Positions 60,937-64,000 of a stretch of DNA of 64,000 nucleotides are shown here, in pieces; within the stretch, counting starts at the first letter, position 1; each line of letters starts with the position of its first letter. The notes under the pieces are model-generated. The model did not search any database and was not told where the DNA came from. It worked only from the letters and a program-made list of their open reading frames with translations. This DNA is from Nakamurella sp. PAMC28650. Lineage in GTDB: Bacteria; Actinomycetota; Actinomycetes; Mycobacteriales; Nakamurellaceae. The position numbers were made by a program, and so were the translations under genes. The DNA lies in assembly GCF_014303395.1 (NCBI RefSeq), contig NZ_CP060298.1, forward strand, positions 3,057,001 to 3,121,000. The letters run 5' to 3'.

Positions 60937-62994
60937 TCAACCCCCGCAGGTCAGACGTGGTCCGGCCCAGTCGGCGTGGTTGTGATCGGCACTGCCGTTG
61001 TCGTCGACGACCAGTTTCAGCCAGGTGGCGCCGGTGAGGTCTGCGGTCAACGTACGGGCCGGATCCGCACCGGTCAGGACCCCGGAATCGGCGACCTTGC
61101 CGTTGTCCGCGTAGATCTGGAAGATGGCGCTGCCCTTGAGGCCGACTTCGTCGTCGATGCCGACTGCTGTGGTCAGGGTCGAGCAATTGCCGCCGAGGTA
61201 GTAGGTGATCGTGCTGGGCGCGTTGACCCCCAGACCTTTCGTGAACACCGTGCCATTGATGGTGATCGGCCGGCCATCCCCGGCCGCGTTCTCGCCGTTG
61301 CTGGTGTTCTTCTCCACCGGGCCCCACCCGTTGGTGGCCGAGTCCCAGGTCAGCGCGCTCACGTCGGATGTCCCGGCCGGCGGCGGCGATTCCACCGTCA
61401 CGTCGATGGCCGTGGTCACCGTGACCAGTTTGGCGTGAGGCCCCCAGAGATAGCTGGCCGTCACCGAGACCCGGTAGTTTCCGGTGGCGGCACCGGCCGG
61501 TGCGGTCAGCGTCCATCCCGTGGTCAGCGATCGACCGGTGCTGAGTGCCATCTTCTCGTTGCCCCCGGTGGTGCTGATCGTCCATCCATCAGCCGCATCC
61601 GCGGTGACCCTGACGTCGGCCAGCGGAGCCTTGCCATTGTTGATGATGCTGCTGCTCGCGGGATAGGAGTGCCCGGCGAGCACCACTGCGGACTGCGACG
61701 AGTCCCCGGTGGCGACGGTCAGCGACAGCGAGGTGGAGGGAGCGAGCGCCGCCCAGTTATCGGCCCGGGTCGATACCCGGAGCATGACGGTGCCGTGGGC
61801 CGGTACGGAAGCCGTGATGGCGCCTGCGGTTTCGGTACTGGTGCCGGTCCACAGGTCCTTGATCTGGTAGGCCGCCGTCCTGGGGAGTCCGGCCAACGCG
61901 GTACTCGTGGAGATGGAGCGCGCGGTGTCACCGGAGTTGTAGAGCGCGATCGCCCGGTTGCCATTGGCCAGCGGCTTGCTGAAGACCATCGACGTGGCGT
62001 CGGCGGCGATGACCTGGCCCTGGACCCCGAGTCGGTCCTGATCGACGGCGATGATGTCCTTGTTGAGCAGGATCGACATGGTGGCCGGGGTGGCCCTGCG
62101 CAGGTCGGTGCCGATCAGCAGCGGTGCTGCCATCTCGGCCCAGAGCGCGAAGTGGGTGCGGTACTCGGTGTCGGTCATGCCGCCGTTGCCGACTTCGAGC
62201 ATGTCGGGATCGTTCCACGCGCCAGGCTTGGCGTAGGCCGACAGCGGTGCGTTCTGGGCGATGATCGACTTGAGACTGGCCCAGTTGTCACTGATGTCAC
62301 CGGTGGTGCGCCAGAGGTTTCCCACCTGATCGGCCCAGGTCCACGGCGAGTACTGGCCCCACTCGCACAGGCTGTAGGCGATCTTTCGACCGCTGCCGGC
62401 CAGGGCTTTGCCCATCGCGGTGTAGCGGGCGACGTATTGCGCCTGGGTGCTGGCGTTACCCGCGTCGGTGCCGCAGTTGTCGTACTTGAGGTAGTCGACC
62501 CCCCAGGCGGCGAAGTCGTTGGCATCGGTGGTCTCGTGTCCGAGACTTCCCGGGAAGTGTGCGCAGGTCTCGGTACCGGCTGATTCGTAGATGCCGAGCT
62601 CGAGGCCCTTGGAGTGCACATAGTCGGCGGTGCCCTTGATGCCGTCCGGGAACTTGACCGGGTCGGCGACCAGATGCCCTGCCGCATCACGGGTCTTGCT
62701 CATCCAGCAGTCGTCGATGTTCACGTAGCGGTAGCCGGCCGACTTCAGGCCGGAGCTGACGAAATAGTCGGCGGTCTGCTTGATGAGCTGCTCGTCGACG
62801 TTGCAGCCGAACGAGTTCCAGTCGTTGAAGCCCATCGGAGGCGTCCTGAGGAGACCGTTGGCGGCGCCGATGGACACCGCAGGGCCGGCGGCGGCAGGGG
62901 TTGCGGGAGTGGCCGCGGTGGCCGTCCCGGCCAGGCCGACGGTCAGGATGGCGACGGCCGCGGACGCGCCGAGCGTGCGGAAGAAGCGGGTCAT
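60937..62994 (-). CDS. Secreted GH27 alpha-galactosidase with NPCBM domain
   Basis: 685 residues. Signal peptide MTRFFRTLGASAAVAILTVG to ATAATP. GH27 core: TPPMGFNDWNSFGCN, nucleophile Asp in VDYLKYDNCG, acid/base Asp in GAWNDPDMLEVGNGGM. A NEW3-type Ig domain (about 430-530) and a C-terminal NPCBM carbohydrate-binding domain (about 550-685, SDVSALTWDSATNGWG to HADWAGPRL) follow. It releases alpha-linked galactose from extracellular polymers or oligosaccharides. GAGGACC lies before the ATG. Confidence 0.96.
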   Translation of the reverse strand: MTRFFRTLGASAAVAILTVGLAGTATAATPATPAAAGPAVSIGAANGLLRTPPMGFNDWNSFGCNVDEQLIKQTADYFVSSGLKSAGYRYVNIDDCWMSKTRDAAGHLVADPVKFPDGIKGTADYVHSKGLELGIYESAGTETCAHFPGSLGHETTDANDFAAWGVDYLKYDNCGTDAGNASTQAQYVARYTAMGKALAGSGRKIAYSLCEWGQYSPWTWADQVGNLWRTTGDISDNWASLKSIIAQNAPLSAYAKPGAWNDPDMLEVGNGGMTDTEYRTHFALWAEMAAPLLIGTDLRRATPATMSILLNKDIIAVDQDRLGVQGQVIAADATSMVFSKPLANGNRAIALYNSGDTARSISTSTALAGLPRTAAYQIKDLWTGTSTETAGAITASVPAHGTVMLRVSTRADNWAALAPSTSLSLTVATGDSSQSAVVLAGHSYPASSSIINNGKAPLADVRVTADAADGWTISTTGGNEKMALSTGRSLTTGWTLTAPAGAATGNYRVSVTASYLWGPHAKLVTVTTAIDVTVESPPPAGTSDVSALTWDSATNGWGPVEKNTSNGENAAGDGRPITINGTVFTKGLGVNAPSTITYYLGGNCSTLTTAVGIDDEVGLKGSAIFQIYADNGKVADSGVLTGADPARTLTADLTGATWLKLVVDDNGSADHNHADWAGPRLTCGG

Positions 62995-63571
62995 GGTGGT
63001 CCTCTACTCGTGGCGTGACCGGGGTCGTGCGTGACCGGGGCTCGGAATGGACGACGAATCGACGTTGGGGACTTCGGCGGTGGGCGCTCCGGGTGGTGTG
63101 GATGGCCTTGTCCGGGTAGCCCTGTGCGGATAGCCCTGTGACGATCGCCACTGCCTGTACTACTCCGATTCGGTGGAACGCACAAGACCCCCCACCAAAC
63201 TCGAACATTGCGTTGCTGAGGCGTCGGTTAATGTCCGAATTTCCCTTGTTTGCTCGATTCAGGGTTCGCCCGCTCTCGGGCCACAGCACGGCGGGCCCGC
63301 CTGATGACCTCCTGTGGCACCGCCCGATCGGAGGGTCTTCGGGCCGACGACCACCGGTATGTGACGCTCCAAGCCTTTTGTCTGTTTCCGCATCCTCAAT
63401 ACCTGCGAGATCGCACATCCGTTATCGGATTGTGACCGTTTGCGATCTGGCAGTGACTGCTGTGTGTGATTTATGTTCGAGTCTGCGAACATCTGGTGTT
63501 TTCAAGGCCTACGGGTCCCACCTGAGCGTGATGTTTTGTTGATTCCGCCCCTCAACGAAGAGGTCGTCTGC
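62995..63571. promoter_or_regulatory. Divergent promoter region of GH27 and GH35 genes
   Basis: About 577 bp without a credible gene. It contains the ATGTTCG-N6-CGAACAT palindrome at 63473-63492 near the GH35 start and a spaced pair, CGAACATT at 63202-63209 and AATGTCCG at 63230-63237, nearer the GH27 start. Both have the same half-site. Two repeated TAGCCCTGTG-type runs near 63115-63135 are present. No LacI or ROK regulator gene is in the window. Confidence 0.6.
63473..63492. promoter_or_regulatory. Perfect palindromic operator candidate, ATGTTCG-N6-CGAACAT
   Basis: A 20-bp perfect dyad with 7-bp arms, 80 bp before the GH35 start. The size and layout fit a dimeric sugar-responsive repressor such as a LacI or ROK protein. 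Confidence 0.65.
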
Positions 63572-64000
63572 ATGTCGAGTCGTCGAAGTTTTCGCATCTC
63601 GGCAGTCATCTCCGCGGTCACATTGATCCTGGGCCTCACCGTCGGCAACGCCGGCGGCGCAGTCCCTGTGCCCCATGGCGCGAACGCCCCGGTCCCGGTT
63701 CCCACGGTGACGTCTGCGGCGAGCACGACGAAGGCCCCGGCGGCTCACACCGTCACCTTCGACGGGTACTCGTTCATGGTGGACGGCAAACGGACCTATC
63801 TGTGGTCGGGGAAGTTCCACTACTTCCGCCTGCCGAGCCAGGACCTGTGGCGCGACATCCTGCAGAAGATGAAGGCGGCCGGGTTCAATGCGACGTCCCT
63901 GTACTTCGACTGGGGTTATCACTCGTCGGCGCCCGGCGTCTACGACTTCACCGGCGTGCGCGACGTCGACAAACTGCTCGACATCGCCGCCCAGGTCGGC
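63572..64000 (+). CDS. GH35-type beta-galactosidase, 3'-truncated by window edge
   Basis: 143 residues visible. The signal peptide (SAVISAVTLILGLTVGNAGGA) is followed by a Pro/Thr-rich spacer and then the GH35 N-terminal block FDGYSFMVDGKRTYLWSGKFHYFRLPSQDLWRDILQKMKAAGFNA (in segments), with the conserved SGxxHYFR-type start and YFDWGYHSS. The catalytic Glu pair lies beyond the window. Secreted beta-galactosidase acting on plant or fungal polysaccharide side chains is the expected role. AAGAGG precedes ATG 63572. Confidence 0.93.
   Translation, partial: MSSRRSFRISAVISAVTLILGLTVGNAGGAVPVPHGANAPVPVPTVTSAASTTKAPAAHTVTFDGYSFMVDGKRTYLWSGKFHYFRLPSQDLWRDILQKMKAAGFNATSLYFDWGYHSSAPGVYDFTGVRDVDKLLDIAAQVG

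Overview
This is 64 kb of high-GC DNA from a free-living actinobacterium. The signs are GTG and TTG starts, leaderless genes with a TANNNT element just before the start, long antisense shadow frames, Tat and Sec exported proteins, and the gene families present. A Nakamurella-like or related lineage would fit, but nothing here fixes the genus. No rRNA, tRNA, CRISPR array, phage module or replication origin was seen. Functions are assigned from sequence motifs read by eye; no database search was run.

Layout. 0-6.9 kb: the 3' end of a PAS/GAF/GGDEF diguanylate cyclase, a VOC-fold protein, a Gly/Asp-rich membrane gene split by an ISAzo13-type element (3764-5073, TTA duplication), and a divergent ArsR regulator / His-rich CDF metal exporter pair. 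7.0-12 kb: a magnesium locus with an M-box riboswitch, a 16-codon proline-containing leader ORF whose Shine-Dalgarno lies in a 9-bp perfect inverted repeat, an NRAMP-type transporter with altered metal-site motifs, a channel-less MgtE-like sensor protein, a small membrane protein and MgtC with a damaged C-terminus. 12-13.8 kb: a channel-like membrane gene cut by an IS5/IS427-type element (12696-13737, TA duplication). 13.9-21.2 kb: an SDR, a NarL-type two-component system, an ABC exporter, a CorA with GQN in place of GMN, a DUF1345 protein and a CBS-pair protein. 21.4-25.7 kb: a GT2 gene converging on a PIG-L deacetylase / P450 / GT4 operon.

25.7-32.5 kb: two DMT-type membrane proteins, PAP2, a secreted type I phosphodiesterase, a small membrane operon and DedA. 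Their upstream regions share an ACTAT-N7-ATAGT palindrome, which looks like one regulon for envelope phosphate or lipid-carrier handling. 32.5-36.5 kb: an OmpR-type two-component system and a CopC-CopD fusion.

36.9-52.7 kb: the most unusual region. It is a tightly packed plus-strand operon of six exported or membrane proteins: a 2,212-residue SdrD/TIG/beta-helix protein, a Tat-exported multicopper oxidase with a complete His-Cys-His copper motif, two cupredoxin-fold relatives that have lost different sets of copper ligands, a membrane-anchored small protein with an MHFHHGD motif, and a PEBP-family protein. The ligand sets of the first two oxidase-like chains look complementary, which suggests one copper enzyme split over several chains on a large extracellular scaffold, with CopCD divergently transcribed as a possible copper supplier.

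52.8-64 kb: sugar catabolism. A GH2 beta-galactosidase, a LysR/SnoaL pair, an MFS transporter, an SDR, a GH27 alpha-galactosidase and the start of a GH35-type beta-galactosidase. The last two are divergent and share a perfect ATGTTCG-N6-CGAACAT palindrome plus a spaced relative in their common promoter region.
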